Source: an uncultured Clostridia bacterium (GTDB lineage Bacteria > Bacillota > Clostridia > Christensenellales > Aristaeellaceae). Taken from it: a stretch of 6,508 bases of DNA. Position numbers and translations under genes: made by a program. The stretch spans positions 1 to 6,508 of the forward strand of contig CAKTTM010000105.1 in NCBI GenBank assembly GCA_934615145.1. The letters run 5' to 3'. How positions within the stretch are numbered: the first letter of the stretch is position 1; every line of letters starts with the position of its first letter. A model generated the notes under the pieces. That model searched no databases. It had not been told where the DNA came from and saw nothing but the letters and a program-made list of their open reading frames with translations. Positions 1-5,553 of this stretch are shown piece by piece.

Positions 1-158
1 AAACCGACCTGGATGGCCTCATAGCCATCCTTGTCCATGGTCTTCTTCTGCACCACAGTGCAGGGGCCGGCCTGAATCACGGTGACGGGCACCAGGCGGC
101 CGTCGGGCAGGAACTTCTGGCTCATGCCCAGTTTCTTGCCTAAAATCGCTTTCTTCAT
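1..158 (-). CDS. rplC: 50S ribosomal protein L3, N-terminal part (cut by window edge)
   Basis: L3 is a large-subunit ribosomal protein that binds 23S rRNA early in assembly and reaches towards the peptidyl transferase centre. Only the first 52 residues are present; the gene runs off the left edge. The start [16 protein letters not shown] is the typical bacterial L3 opening (family pattern MKKAILGxKLGMTQxF), followed by the first beta strands ([14 protein letters not shown]) and the conserved GYEAIQVG. The ATG at 156-158 has a consensus AGGAGG at 165-170 with 6 nt spacing. It lies 15 nt downstream of the rpsJ stop, the standard S10 operon order, so the two are surely cotranscribed. Confidence 0.97.
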   Translation of the reverse strand, partial: MKKAILGKKLGMSQKFLPDGRLVPVTVIQAGPCTVVQKKTMDKDGYEAIQVG

Positions 159-173
159 GATGGTCCTCCTGCC

Positions 174-482
174 TTACAGCTTGATTTCGATCTCGACGCC
201 GGCGGGAAGATCAAGCTTCATCATGGCGTCCACGGTGCGGGAATTGGGATTATGGATATCGATCAGCCTCTTGTGGGTCCGGCGCTCAAACTGCTCGCGG
301 CTATCCTTGTACTTGTGGGTCGCGCGCAGGATGGTGATGATCTCCTTCTCGGTGGGCAGCGGGATCGGGCCCGATACCCTGGCGCCGGTACGCTTGGCGG
401 TCTCAACGATGCGCTCCGCGGACTGGTCGATCAAGTTGTGTTCGTAAGCCTTGAGTTTGATGCGGATCTTCTGATTGGCCAT
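174..482 (-). CDS. rpsJ: 30S ribosomal protein S10
   Basis: S10 is a small-subunit head protein that also acts as NusE in transcription antitermination. The 102-residue product matches the usual Firmicutes length and shows the family hallmarks: [10 protein letters not shown] near the N-terminus, SGPIPLPTE at residues 37-45 (the extended loop), [11 protein letters not shown] and KRLIDI in the middle, and the ending [11 protein letters not shown]. An in-frame ATG lies two codons upstream (486-488), but it is only 2 nt from the AGGAGG at 491-496. The ATG at 480-482 is 8 nt away and gives MANQKIRIK as in other bacteria, so it is chosen. It is the first gene of the S10 operon here, with rplC next. 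A long structured leader precedes it. Confidence 0.98.
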   Translation of the reverse strand: MANQKIRIKLKAYEHNLIDQSAERIVETAKRTGARVSGPIPLPTEKEIITILRATHKYKDSREQFERRTHKRLIDIHNPNSRTVDAMMKLDLPAGVEIEIKL

Positions 483-490
483 TTGCATTT

Positions 491-496
491 CCTCCT
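491..496 (-). promoter_or_regulatory. rpsJ ribosome binding site
   Basis: A perfect AGGAGG lies 8 nt before the ATG at 480-482 and only 2 nt before the ATG at 486-488. The spacing decides in favour of the downstream start. The pseudoknot of the leader ends 13 nt upstream, close enough to affect access to this site. Confidence 0.9.
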
Positions 497-507
497 AATA
501 ATCGTTC

Positions 508-573
508 TCATCTTGCCCTCTTCCCCGGCCGACGCAAGATGGCCGGAAAGCTGCGGGGCCGCCCCAGACACAT
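508..573 (-). CDS. Possible 21-codon upstream ORF in the S10 leader
   Basis: An ATG at 571-573 opens a 21-residue frame beginning MCLGRPRSF and ending RRPGKRAR, stopping with TGA at 508-510, exactly at the 3' end of the pseudoknot. The peptide is rich in Arg, Pro and Gly. The only Shine-Dalgarno-like sequence is a weak GGA about 8 nt upstream, and the ATG sits in the loop of the hairpin at 560-590. A ribosome translating it would unwind the pseudoknot, so it could act as a translational attenuator. The base pairing of the leader alone could also have produced this frame by chance. It is not a recognised protein. Confidence 0.25.
   Translation of the reverse strand: MCLGRPRSFPAILRRPGKRAR
510..549 (-). 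promoter_or_regulatory. Predicted H-type pseudoknot before the rpsJ start
   Basis: Stem 1 is TTTCCGGCC (541-549) with GGCCGGGGA (522-530): 9 bp including two G-U pairs. The 10-nt loop of stem 1 contains ATCTTGC (534-540), which pairs perfectly with GCAAGAT (510-516) downstream: 7 bp. The order stem1a, stem2a, 3 nt, stem1b, 5 nt, stem2b is that of an H-type pseudoknot. No nucleotide separates stem1a and stem2a, so full formation of both stems may cost one or two end pairs; otherwise the stems would be alternatives. It ends 13 nt before the Shine-Dalgarno of rpsJ, suiting control of translation initiation. Confidence 0.6.
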
Positions 574-688
574 GGTCAGGATCCAGGGCGCTGAGTCCGT
601 CGCCCGATTGTCGGGCTGGTCGGCGGTAGTTACCCGCCCAGGCCGGGGCGGCAATCTATCGCGTCATCCCTAAACAGACAGCTTGACT

Positions 689-748
689 ATTATACTGGCC
701 TGCAGAGCATAATGCAAGCACTTTTTGCAGTTTTTTGAACATCTTTTT
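689..748 (-). promoter_or_regulatory. S10 operon promoter with UP-like A-tracts
   Basis: The -10 is a perfect TATAAT (689-694). The -35 is TTGCAT (712-717), 3 of 6 matches, at the ideal 17-nt spacing. The likely start is the A/G near 682-684. Upstream lie three A-tracts on the same strand at 722-726, 731-736 and 744-748, about -40, -50 and -63 relative to the start, where an UP element binds the RNA polymerase alpha C-terminal domain. A strong core -10 with A-tracts and a weak -35 is typical of growth-regulated ribosomal promoters. Confidence 0.85.
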
Positions 749-784
749 GCGCGACCTCCCCCCTAATCCCCGCTGTAGCATAGC

Positions 785-827
785 AAAACCCGGATCGGTT
801 GCGCCCTGCCATGGCCACCGGTCCGGG
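785..827 (-). terminator. Intrinsic terminator after the transporter operon
   Basis: On the minus strand CCCGGA (822-827) pairs with TCCGGG (789-794). After one A-C mismatch, CGGT (817-820) pairs with ACCG (796-799), giving a 10-bp interrupted stem with a 17-nt loop that contains the palindrome GCCATGGC. A short U-tract (TTTT, 785-788) follows. It lies about 45 nt after the MacB-like stop and about 70 nt before the rpsJ -35, separating the two units. The short U-run and large loop suggest moderate strength, so some readthrough into the S10 operon is possible. Confidence 0.65.
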
Positions 828-871
828 CGTATCGTGATCGTCTTTTTCGCCGGGATTTAAGATCATTTGGC

Positions 872-2116
872 TTAAGCCAGCTGCCTGATCCTCTCGCGCA
901 GCGCGCTTCGGGGCTTGAGCAGCAGCGCTGCCGCCAGCGCGCAGCACAGTATCATCAGCCGGTGCAGGTACTGCAGCCTCAATACCTCGGGCGTGCGCAG
1001 CGACAGCCAGGCCGTCTCCTGCTCGCGCAGCAGCCAGAATGTCCGGCTGATCTCCTTGGGCTCGACCAGCACCACCGGCACCCACTCCGGGAAGACATAG
1101 ACAGGTGTTATCAGCGCCTGCAGCGTGACATAGAGCACTGCCAGCACGGCCGCGTACATCAGCGCGACCAGTATAAATCGCCCCGCGAACTCCGGCATCA
1201 TGCGCAGCGCGTAGCGGCTCTGCAGCCTGTCCACGCCGCCCTGCCAGAGCCTTATGGTATACAGGCGCGACAGCTTGAGCATGAGGGAGACCGTCATCAG
1301 GCCCACAAAGCACAGCAGAAGCCGCAGCGGCAGCCTGGCGCGGTAGGCCTCCTTGGACAGGCTATGAAAGGTGCCGCCCGCCTGCCACTGGTTAAGGCCC
1401 TGGCTCAGCGCCGCGTAGGCGCCGGCCCCCGCCCTGGGCAGCACACCCGCCACCAGCACCTGGGCCTGTATGCCCAGCCTGTCCATCGCCAGCAGCGGCA
1501 CCCGGGCGGAGTAGAGCATCTGCTCCCCCACGCTGCGGCTGTGGCGCAGGATGCCCACGATGGTAAAGGGCTTGCCCTCGATCATGATGCTGCGGCCCAG
1601 CGGATCGCCCACGCGAAAGACGGCCACAGCCAGGCGCTCGTCGATCACGGCAGAGGGCGTGCCCAGCTCCAGTTCTTCATAATATAGCTGTCGTCCGGCG
1701 ATCAGCACATCCTGCTGCTGCAGCGACTGATCGCCCCAGAGGCCCTTGAGGGCGGCGGTGGCCTGCCCCTGGCCGCCATCGCCAAACTGTATGGCTGGCG
1801 CCAGCGCGGTCAGGCTATAGCCATCCTGGGCCGTCGCCAGATCGCCCATCTTGTCCCTGAGCGACTTGATCAGCGTCTCCAGGGCCGTTAGCTTGGGCGG
1901 CTCCTGGGCCGGATCGGCTTGAGCAGACTGTTCACCATCCTGCTCGCCCTCCTGCCCTTCCCCCGATGGCGCTTTCTGCTCATCGGGCTGTGCGGCCTCC
2001 ATCTTGGGCGCCAGCAGCGCATACTGATAGATGCGGTTGTCCTGGCCAATGCTCAGCCACAGCGCCAACATCATCAGCCCCAGCAGGCTCAGCGCCAGCA
2101 GGCGCTTAATCGACAT
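872..2116 (-). CDS. MacB/FtsX-like ABC transporter permease without ATPase domain
   Basis: This 414-residue membrane protein resembles the permease half of MacB-type exporters. It has an N-terminal membrane segment (about residues 5-22), an E/Q/G-rich low-complexity linker (42-76) and an extracytoplasmic domain (about 99-250). That domain carries the MacB_PCD signature: VIDERLAVAVF, then GDPLGRSIMIEGKPFTIVGIL (about 157-190; family pattern NPLGkxixixgxxFxVVGVL). Three C-terminal membrane segments follow (about 262-283, 312-335, 386-401). No Walker motifs are present. The start is fixed: an in-frame TGA lies three codons upstream (2123-2125), and GGCGG at 2126-2130 gives 9-nt spacing. It overlaps the upstream membrane-fusion gene by 11 nt, implying coupled translation. 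In MacAB-like systems such a permease works with an adaptor and an ATPase; the ATPase is missing here. The transmembrane part is divergent, so the exact role is inferred. Confidence 0.75.
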   Translation of the reverse strand: MSIKRLLALSLLGLMMLALWLSIGQDNRIYQYALLAPKMEAAQPDEQKAPSGEGQEGEQDGEQSAQADPAQEPPKLTALETLIKSLRDKMGDLATAQDGYSLTALAPAIQFGDGGQGQATAALKGLWGDQSLQQQDVLIAGRQLYYEELELGTPSAVIDERLAVAVFRVGDPLGRSIMIEGKPFTIVGILRHSRSVGEQMLYSARVPLLAMDRLGIQAQVLVAGVLPRAGAGAYAALSQGLNQWQAGGTFHSLSKEAYRARLPLRLLLCFVGLMTVSLMLKLSRLYTIRLWQGGVDRLQSRYALRMMPEFAGRFILVALMYAAVLAVLYVTLQALITPVYVFPEWVPVVLVEPKEISRTFWLLREQETAWLSLRTPEVLRLQYLHRLMILCCALAAALLLKPRSALRERIRQLA

Positions 2117-3662
2117 ATTCCATCACCGCCTGGCCGTCCGTCAGCGCCCTGTCCTCCCGGTCGGCGATCTCCACATAGCTCAGGTCATCCTCCAGCGAGG
2201 CCAGCTTGGCCGAGGTCTCAATCACCTTGACATCCTGCTTCTTGACGGTGAAGGTGGTGTTGGACAGCATGCCGCCGTAGCTCTGCTGCACGACAAAGAC
2301 ATAGTAGCTGTCCTGCCCGCCGCTGCGCAGGGCGCTGGCCGGTATCAGGGTGGTGCTGCGCTGGGCGCGGTAGGTGATGGTCAGGCTCTGCGGCCCGCTC
2401 ATCAGTTTGTCTAGGCCCCCCAGCGCGGAGATGGCCTCGGGGCTGAGCTCTATGAGCGCGTACTTCTTTCTGTCGGCGGCGATCTGTATCTCGCTGATGC
2501 TCAGCTCATACTCAGAGCCATCCAGCTTCACCTTCATCCCCTTGCCCAGGGGCTTTTTGACATCGGTCACATCACAGCGCAGGATGGGCGTCTCACCGGG
2601 CATGCTCAGGCTGTAGGCCGCCTTGCTGCCGTCGTACTTATCGCCCGACTTCAGGCTAAAGTCCATCAGATAGCCCTCGCGCGGCGCGCGGATGGTCTGC
2701 AGTCCCAGCTTTAGCTCGTCCAGCGCCAACATCTGCTGGGACAGCTTGTTGATGTCCTCGCGCATGCCGTCTATCTTCTTGATATAGTCAAATATGCCGT
2801 CCCCCGTGCGCACCACCGGGCCCACGCCGCGGTAGACATTGCCCAGCGCCAGTGTGGCGGCCTCCTTGGCGGCATAGGCATCAATGGCTTCCTGCCTGGC
2901 CTGCTCAAAGGCGGCCTGCGCCTTCTCCTGCTGAAGCTCGGTGGGCGTCTTGGTGGGCTGGGGCGCCGGGCTCTGCGTCGCCTCCGAGCTGGTGTCAGGC
3001 GCGGGGCTGGCCTCTGCCGGGGCCTGGGTGGGCGCCGGTGCCTTGCTGTCGGCCTGCGGATCCTGGGCCAGCTTCTGCTTGCCCTCGCCGGCGGCTGGCT
3101 TCACCTCTGCCTGCGGTGCCACCGCCGCGCTGGGCTTGCCCCAGGCGGTGATGTCGTCGGGCAGCGTGGTGCCGGCGGCGACCGCCGCCGCCTGCGCCAG
3201 GTAGAGCTTGTCATAATAGTTGTCGGTGGCCCGCAGCAGCTGGTTGTAGATCTCATTGTGTTCGCTGGTCTGGGGCAGGCGGATGCGGCCGGCATACTCC
3301 ACCGTCAGCTCGCGCACCTTCTTGTCGTAGTCGGTCTTGATCTTCGCCACTTCGTCGTCAAAGGTGGGCAGCGTGGCCGTAAACAGCGCATCGCCGGGCT
3401 TGATCAGATAGCCAGGCCTGGCCATCACCTTGTCAATGGTGATGTTGAGCTTGCGGGCATCCTCAATGATGATGGGCTCACCCTGAGAGAAATAGATCTC
3501 GCCCTTGACGGGGATCTGGTCTTCCAGCCTGCCGCGGGTGGCCTGTATCTTCTGCACCTTGGCGGTGGTGATGGTCTGCACTGTGCGGGCAAAGAACATG
3601 CACAGCAGCAGCACGCTTGCCAGTATCAACAGCGCCTTCAAGGCTCTCTTCTTCGTCGTCAT
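2106..3662 (-). CDS. HlyD/MacA-like membrane-fusion (adaptor) protein
   Basis: A 518-residue protein anchored by one N-terminal membrane segment (about residues 7-30, after MTTKKR) with the rest outside the cell. The two halves of a biotinyl/lipoyl-like domain are visible: VMARPGYLIKPGDALF (about 79-94) and TIRAPREGYLMDFSLKSGD (about 323-342). Between them are helical coiled-coil-like stretches (95-125 and 241-275) broken by a Pro/Ala/Gln/Thr-rich linker (about 176-240). The C-terminal third is beta-rich, as in the barrel and membrane-proximal domains of the family. Such adaptors serve exporters of MacAB or YknXYZ type. GAGG at 3671-3674, overlapping the stop of the preceding permease, lies 8 nt before the ATG. 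It is followed, with an 11-nt overlap, by the MacB-like permease, supporting an adaptor-permease pair. It is longer than usual because of the linker. The transported substrate is unknown. Confidence 0.8.
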   Translation of the reverse strand: MTTKKRALKALLILASVLLLCMFFARTVQTITTAKVQKIQATRGRLEDQIPVKGEIYFSQGEPIIIEDARKLNITIDKVMARPGYLIKPGDALFTATLPTFDDEVAKIKTDYDKKVRELTVEYAGRIRLPQTSEHNEIYNQLLRATDNYYDKLYLAQAAAVAAGTTLPDDITAWGKPSAAVAPQAEVKPAAGEGKQKLAQDPQADSKAPAPTQAPAEASPAPDTSSEATQSPAPQPTKTPTELQQEKAQAAFEQARQEAIDAYAAKEAATLALGNVYRGVGPVVRTGDGIFDYIKKIDGMREDINKLSQQMLALDELKLGLQTIRAPREGYLMDFSLKSGDKYDGSKAAYSLSMPGETPILRCDVTDVKKPLGKGMKVKLDGSEYELSISEIQIAADRKKYALIELSPEAISALGGLDKLMSGPQSLTITYRAQRSTTLIPASALRSGGQDSYYVFVVQQSYGGMLSNTTFTVKKQDVKVIETSAKLASLEDDLSYVEIADREDRALTDGQAVMEYVD

Positions 3663-3672
3663 GGGCCCTTCC

Positions 3673-4554
3673 TCACTTCATGTCGCTTAGCTGGATGCCA
3701 AGCAGTATGTCTTCCTGGAAATAGGTGTATATCAGCAGCGCGGGCAGTATGTACAGCGCGGCCCCCGCAAAGGCGATGCCGGGCTCGGCGGTGCTTAACT
3801 GGTTGAACATCACTGACAGCGGCATCTTGTCCTGATAGTTGGACAGGTAGATCAGCGGCTGCTCCACCATGTTCCAGCTGTCGGCAAAGCTCAAGGCCGC
3901 CGCCGCCCCCAGAATGGGCTTGGAGATAGGCACCACCATGTGGATAAAGCAGCGCCAGGTGCCCGCGCCATCAACCATGGCGGCCTCAAACATGTCCGTG
4001 GGGATGCCCACCATGTACTGCCGGACCAGGAAGATATAAAAGGGCGAGAACACCATGGGCAGTATGATGGCCCACTGCGTGTTCATCAGCCCCAGCGTGC
4101 GCATGGTCAGCACGCTGGGCGCCATGGTCACCTGGAAGGGCAGCAGCATCAGCATCAGGATGGCAAAGAACAAGGCGTCCCGGCCAAAGAACCTAAAGCG
4201 GCTCAGTGCGTAGGCCAGCATGGGGATGACCAGGGCCTGCCCCGCCAGGATGGCGATGGTGTAGAGCACCGAGTTCATGAACAGCTGCAAATAAACCGGC
4301 TTTTCGATCAGCAGCGTGTAGTGCTGGCGCAGGGACACAATGGCAGGCGAGAGCAGGATGTCCATCCAGCGGGCCTGGTCAAAGTTGTTGCGGGTCTTGA
4401 GGAAGGCGGTCATCTCTGACATCGGGAAAAAGGAATACAGAAAGGTCAGCACGATGGGCAGCACCATCAGCAGGCAGACCACCGTCAGCAGCAGGTAGGA
4501 GATCAGCCGCCCGGTGGTCAGCCGGGTGCGGGGCTGCGCGTGGTTACCTGTCAC
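3673..4554 (-). CDS. Carbohydrate-type ABC transporter permease (MalG/UgpE family)
   Basis: One of two inner-membrane subunits of a binding-protein-dependent importer of the CUT1 type. The 293 residues hold about six membrane segments (roughly 17-43, 89-118, 127-147, 161-181, 207-228, 258-281). The EAA loop that contacts the ATPase is intact: EAAMVDGAGTW then VVPISKP (about 190-213). The frame stays open upstream to an ATG at 4599, but that start would overlap the previous gene by 56 nt and add an atypical Cys/Arg-rich leader. The GTG at 4552-4554 is 9 nt from AAGGGGG (4564-4570) and gives a normal N-terminus, so it is preferred. It overlaps the partner permease by 11 nt and is followed after 10 nt by the membrane-fusion gene. 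Family assignment is firm, but the substrate cannot be read from the sequence. Confidence 0.9.
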   Translation of the reverse strand: MTGNHAQPRTRLTTGRLISYLLLTVVCLLMVLPIVLTFLYSFFPMSEMTAFLKTRNNFDQARWMDILLSPAIVSLRQHYTLLIEKPVYLQLFMNSVLYTIAILAGQALVIPMLAYALSRFRFFGRDALFFAILMLMLLPFQVTMAPSVLTMRTLGLMNTQWAIILPMVFSPFYIFLVRQYMVGIPTDMFEAAMVDGAGTWRCFIHMVVPISKPILGAAAALSFADSWNMVEQPLIYLSNYQDKMPLSVMFNQLSTAEPGIAFAGAALYILPALLIYTYFQEDILLGIQLSDMK

Positions 4555-5395
4555 TGCCACGCACCCCCTTCCCCGCGTAGAGCATGCCAAAGAGCACAAA
4601 GCCGATCAGGGCAAAACTGTAGGCCGCTGTCGTCACATCCTGGTAGTCGAGCTTGGCGAACTTGTTGTTCATGAAGTGCTGCAGGGTATACACCGCGTCC
4701 CTGGGGTAGGCCCCGCCGATAAAGTAGACCTCTTTAAATATCTTAAAGGCATTCACCCAGGCCAGCACAAAGACCAGGAAGGCGGTGGGCAGGATCAGCG
4801 GCAGGGTGATCTTCACCTCCTGCTGCAGCACATTGGCCCCCTCCAGCCGCGCGAACTCGTAGAATTCATCGGGCACGGATGAGAGCGCGGCTGAAAAGAT
4901 GACGACCGAAAAGCCGATGTTCTTCCATACATACAGCAGCACCACCGGCACGCGCAGCGCTGCGGACTCCAGCCACAGCACCCTTTCCAGCCCCATCGCC
5001 GCCACCAGGCGGTTGATGACCCCGCCATAGTCAAAGAGTATCATCCAGATGATCAATAGCGCCGAGCTTGGCACCAGGTAGGGCATCAGCAGTATGTTGC
5101 GAAAGCCAAGCGAGCGCTCCTTGAGCGAGCGCAGCATGACGGAGAGCACAAAGGAGAACAGGAAGATCAGCGGCGCGCTGATGAGCGAGAGCTCCAGGGA
5201 GTTTTGCAGCCCCAGGCGGAAGACATCATTCTCCCAGACGCGCTGATAGTTCTTGAACCAGACGAACTGATTGGCGATGGTGCCATCGGTCATGCTGAAA
5301 TAGAGGCCGCCGATGAAGGGCACCACATAGAAAACAAGCAGGCCGGCCAGCCCTGGCAGCAGGAACAGCCACAGGCTTTTCTTCTTCTTGAACAT
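4544..5395 (-). CDS. Carbohydrate-type ABC transporter permease (MalF/UgpA/LplB family)
   Basis: This is the second, MalF-type subunit of the same importer. The 283 residues start with a basic MFKKKK, then the first membrane segment (about 7-29: LWLFLLPGLAGLLVFYVVPF, a classical opening of this family). About five more follow (67-90, 104-122, 147-172, 199-221, 257-275). The EAA loop is YEFARLEGANVLQQEVKI then TLPLILP (about 179-204), with Glu in place of the usual Asp. A GTG start at 5410 is possible, but it would bury the Shine-Dalgarno AAAGGAG (5401-5407) inside the gene. The ATG at 5393-5395, 5 nt from it, is chosen. It is the first gene of a four-gene operon, about 25 nt after the predicted transcription start. 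No solute-binding protein or ATPase accompanies it. Confidence 0.9.
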   Translation of the reverse strand: MFKKKKSLWLFLLPGLAGLLVFYVVPFIGGLYFSMTDGTIANQFVWFKNYQRVWENDVFRLGLQNSLELSLISAPLIFLFSFVLSVMLRSLKERSLGFRNILLMPYLVPSSALLIIWMILFDYGGVINRLVAAMGLERVLWLESAALRVPVVLLYVWKNIGFSVVIFSAALSSVPDEFYEFARLEGANVLQQEVKITLPLILPTAFLVFVLAWVNAFKIFKEVYFIGGAYPRDAVYTLQHFMNNKFAKLDYQDVTTAAYSFALIGFVLFGMLYAGKGVRGSDR

Positions 5396-5425
5396 GCCGG
5401 CTCCTTTCACTCTGTGATGACATTC

Positions 5426-5454
5426 ACTATACTGCCTTTCGCAAAGCGAATCAA
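5426..5454 (-). promoter_or_regulatory. Sigma-A promoter of the transporter operon
   Basis: The -35 is TTGATT (5449-5454) and the -10 is TATAGT (5426-5431), with 17 nt spacing; 4 of 6 and 5 of 6 positions match. The start should fall near 5419, leaving a short leader of about 25 nt before the ATG at 5395. A 13-bp dyad, TTCGC-TTT-GCGAA (5438-5450), fills much of the spacer and touches the -35, where a repressor would block RNA polymerase. Confidence 0.8.
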
Positions 5455-5467
5455 GGCGAAAAGGTAA

Positions 5468-5487
5468 ACAATACCTTACAGTATTGT
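5468..5487 (-). promoter_or_regulatory. Operator-like inverted repeat upstream of the transporter promoter
   Basis: A perfect inverted repeat ACAATAC-TGTAAG-GTATTGT (7-6-7) is centred near -58 from the predicted start, 13 nt upstream of the -35. It is AT-rich in a GC-rich context and lacks a following T-run, so a transcription-factor site is more likely than a terminator. The regulator is unknown. No catabolite-repression (cre) consensus was seen. Confidence 0.5.
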
Positions 5488-5502
5488 AACAATGTCAGCA
5501 CG

Positions 5503-5532
5503 AAAAGGCAGGGAGCGATGCCGCTCCCTGCC
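5503..5532 (-). terminator. Strong intrinsic terminator after the ABC-2 permease
   Basis: A perfect 11-bp stem, GGCAGGGAGCG (5522-5532) with CGCTCCCTGCC (5507-5517), has a 4-nt loop and is followed by TTTT (5503-5506). It begins 21 nt after the stop of the ABC-2 gene and lies upstream of the next promoter, so the two transporter units are transcribed separately. Confidence 0.92.
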
Positions 5533-5553
5533 CGGAAAGGTTTCCTGTTATGT

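Larger units (their letters stand above)
483..682 (-). promoter_or_regulatory. Structured leader (5' UTR) of the S10 operon
   Basis: About 200 nt separate the predicted transcription start (near 682) from the rpsJ ATG. In 5' to 3' order of the transcript: (1) CCGCCC (646-651) pairs with GGGCGG (634-639), loop 6 nt; (2) the same segment can instead pair downstream as GGCGG (634-638) with CCGCC (622-626), so the two hairpins exclude each other; (3) perfect hairpin GCCCGA-CAA-TCGGGC at 602-616; (4) a 9-bp stem with two G-U pairs, arms 582-590 and 560-568, with an AUG in its 13-nt loop; (5) an H-type pseudoknot at 510-549. Ribosomal protein leaders of this kind are known to bind a protein product and shut down the operon, and S10 operon leaders have been predicted in Firmicutes. 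Whether this is such a known class, and which protein binds it, is inference. Confidence 0.75.

Noticed and set aside
82..629. Plus-strand frames antisense to rpsJ and its leader
   Set aside because: They are the complement of a certain ribosomal protein gene and have no plausible ribosome binding site or domain.
656..667. A three-codon ORF (ATG ACG CGA TAG) near the start of the S10 leader
   Set aside because: It has no spaced Shine-Dalgarno and is too short to distinguish from chance.
690..1313. A 207-codon minus-strand frame overlapping the MacB-like gene and the terminator region
   Set aside because: It lies in another frame of a well-supported gene, is Ala/Gly/Arg-rich as expected from GC-rich shadow reading, and runs through the predicted terminator and into the S10 promoter.
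962..1687. A 241-codon plus-strand frame antisense to the MacB-like gene
   Set aside because: Its composition is His/Gln/Arg-rich with no recognisable domain, typical of an antisense shadow of a GC-rich gene. Similar frames at 3258-3806, 3940-4419, 4514-4882 and 5518-6018 were rejected for the same reason.
4555..4599. Upstream ATG start for the MalG-type permease
   Set aside because: It would overlap the previous gene by 56 nt and add an atypical Cys/Arg-rich N-terminus; the GTG at 4554 has a well-spaced Shine-Dalgarno.
5396..5410. GTG start for the MalF-type permease
   Set aside because: The Shine-Dalgarno AAAGGAG lies inside that extension; the ATG at 5395 is correctly spaced from it.
5461..5490. 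A second promoter using TACAAT within the inverted repeat upstream of the transporter operon
   Set aside because: No acceptable -35 lies at 16-18 nt; the nearest hexamer is a poor match, and the promoter at 5426-5454 is much better.
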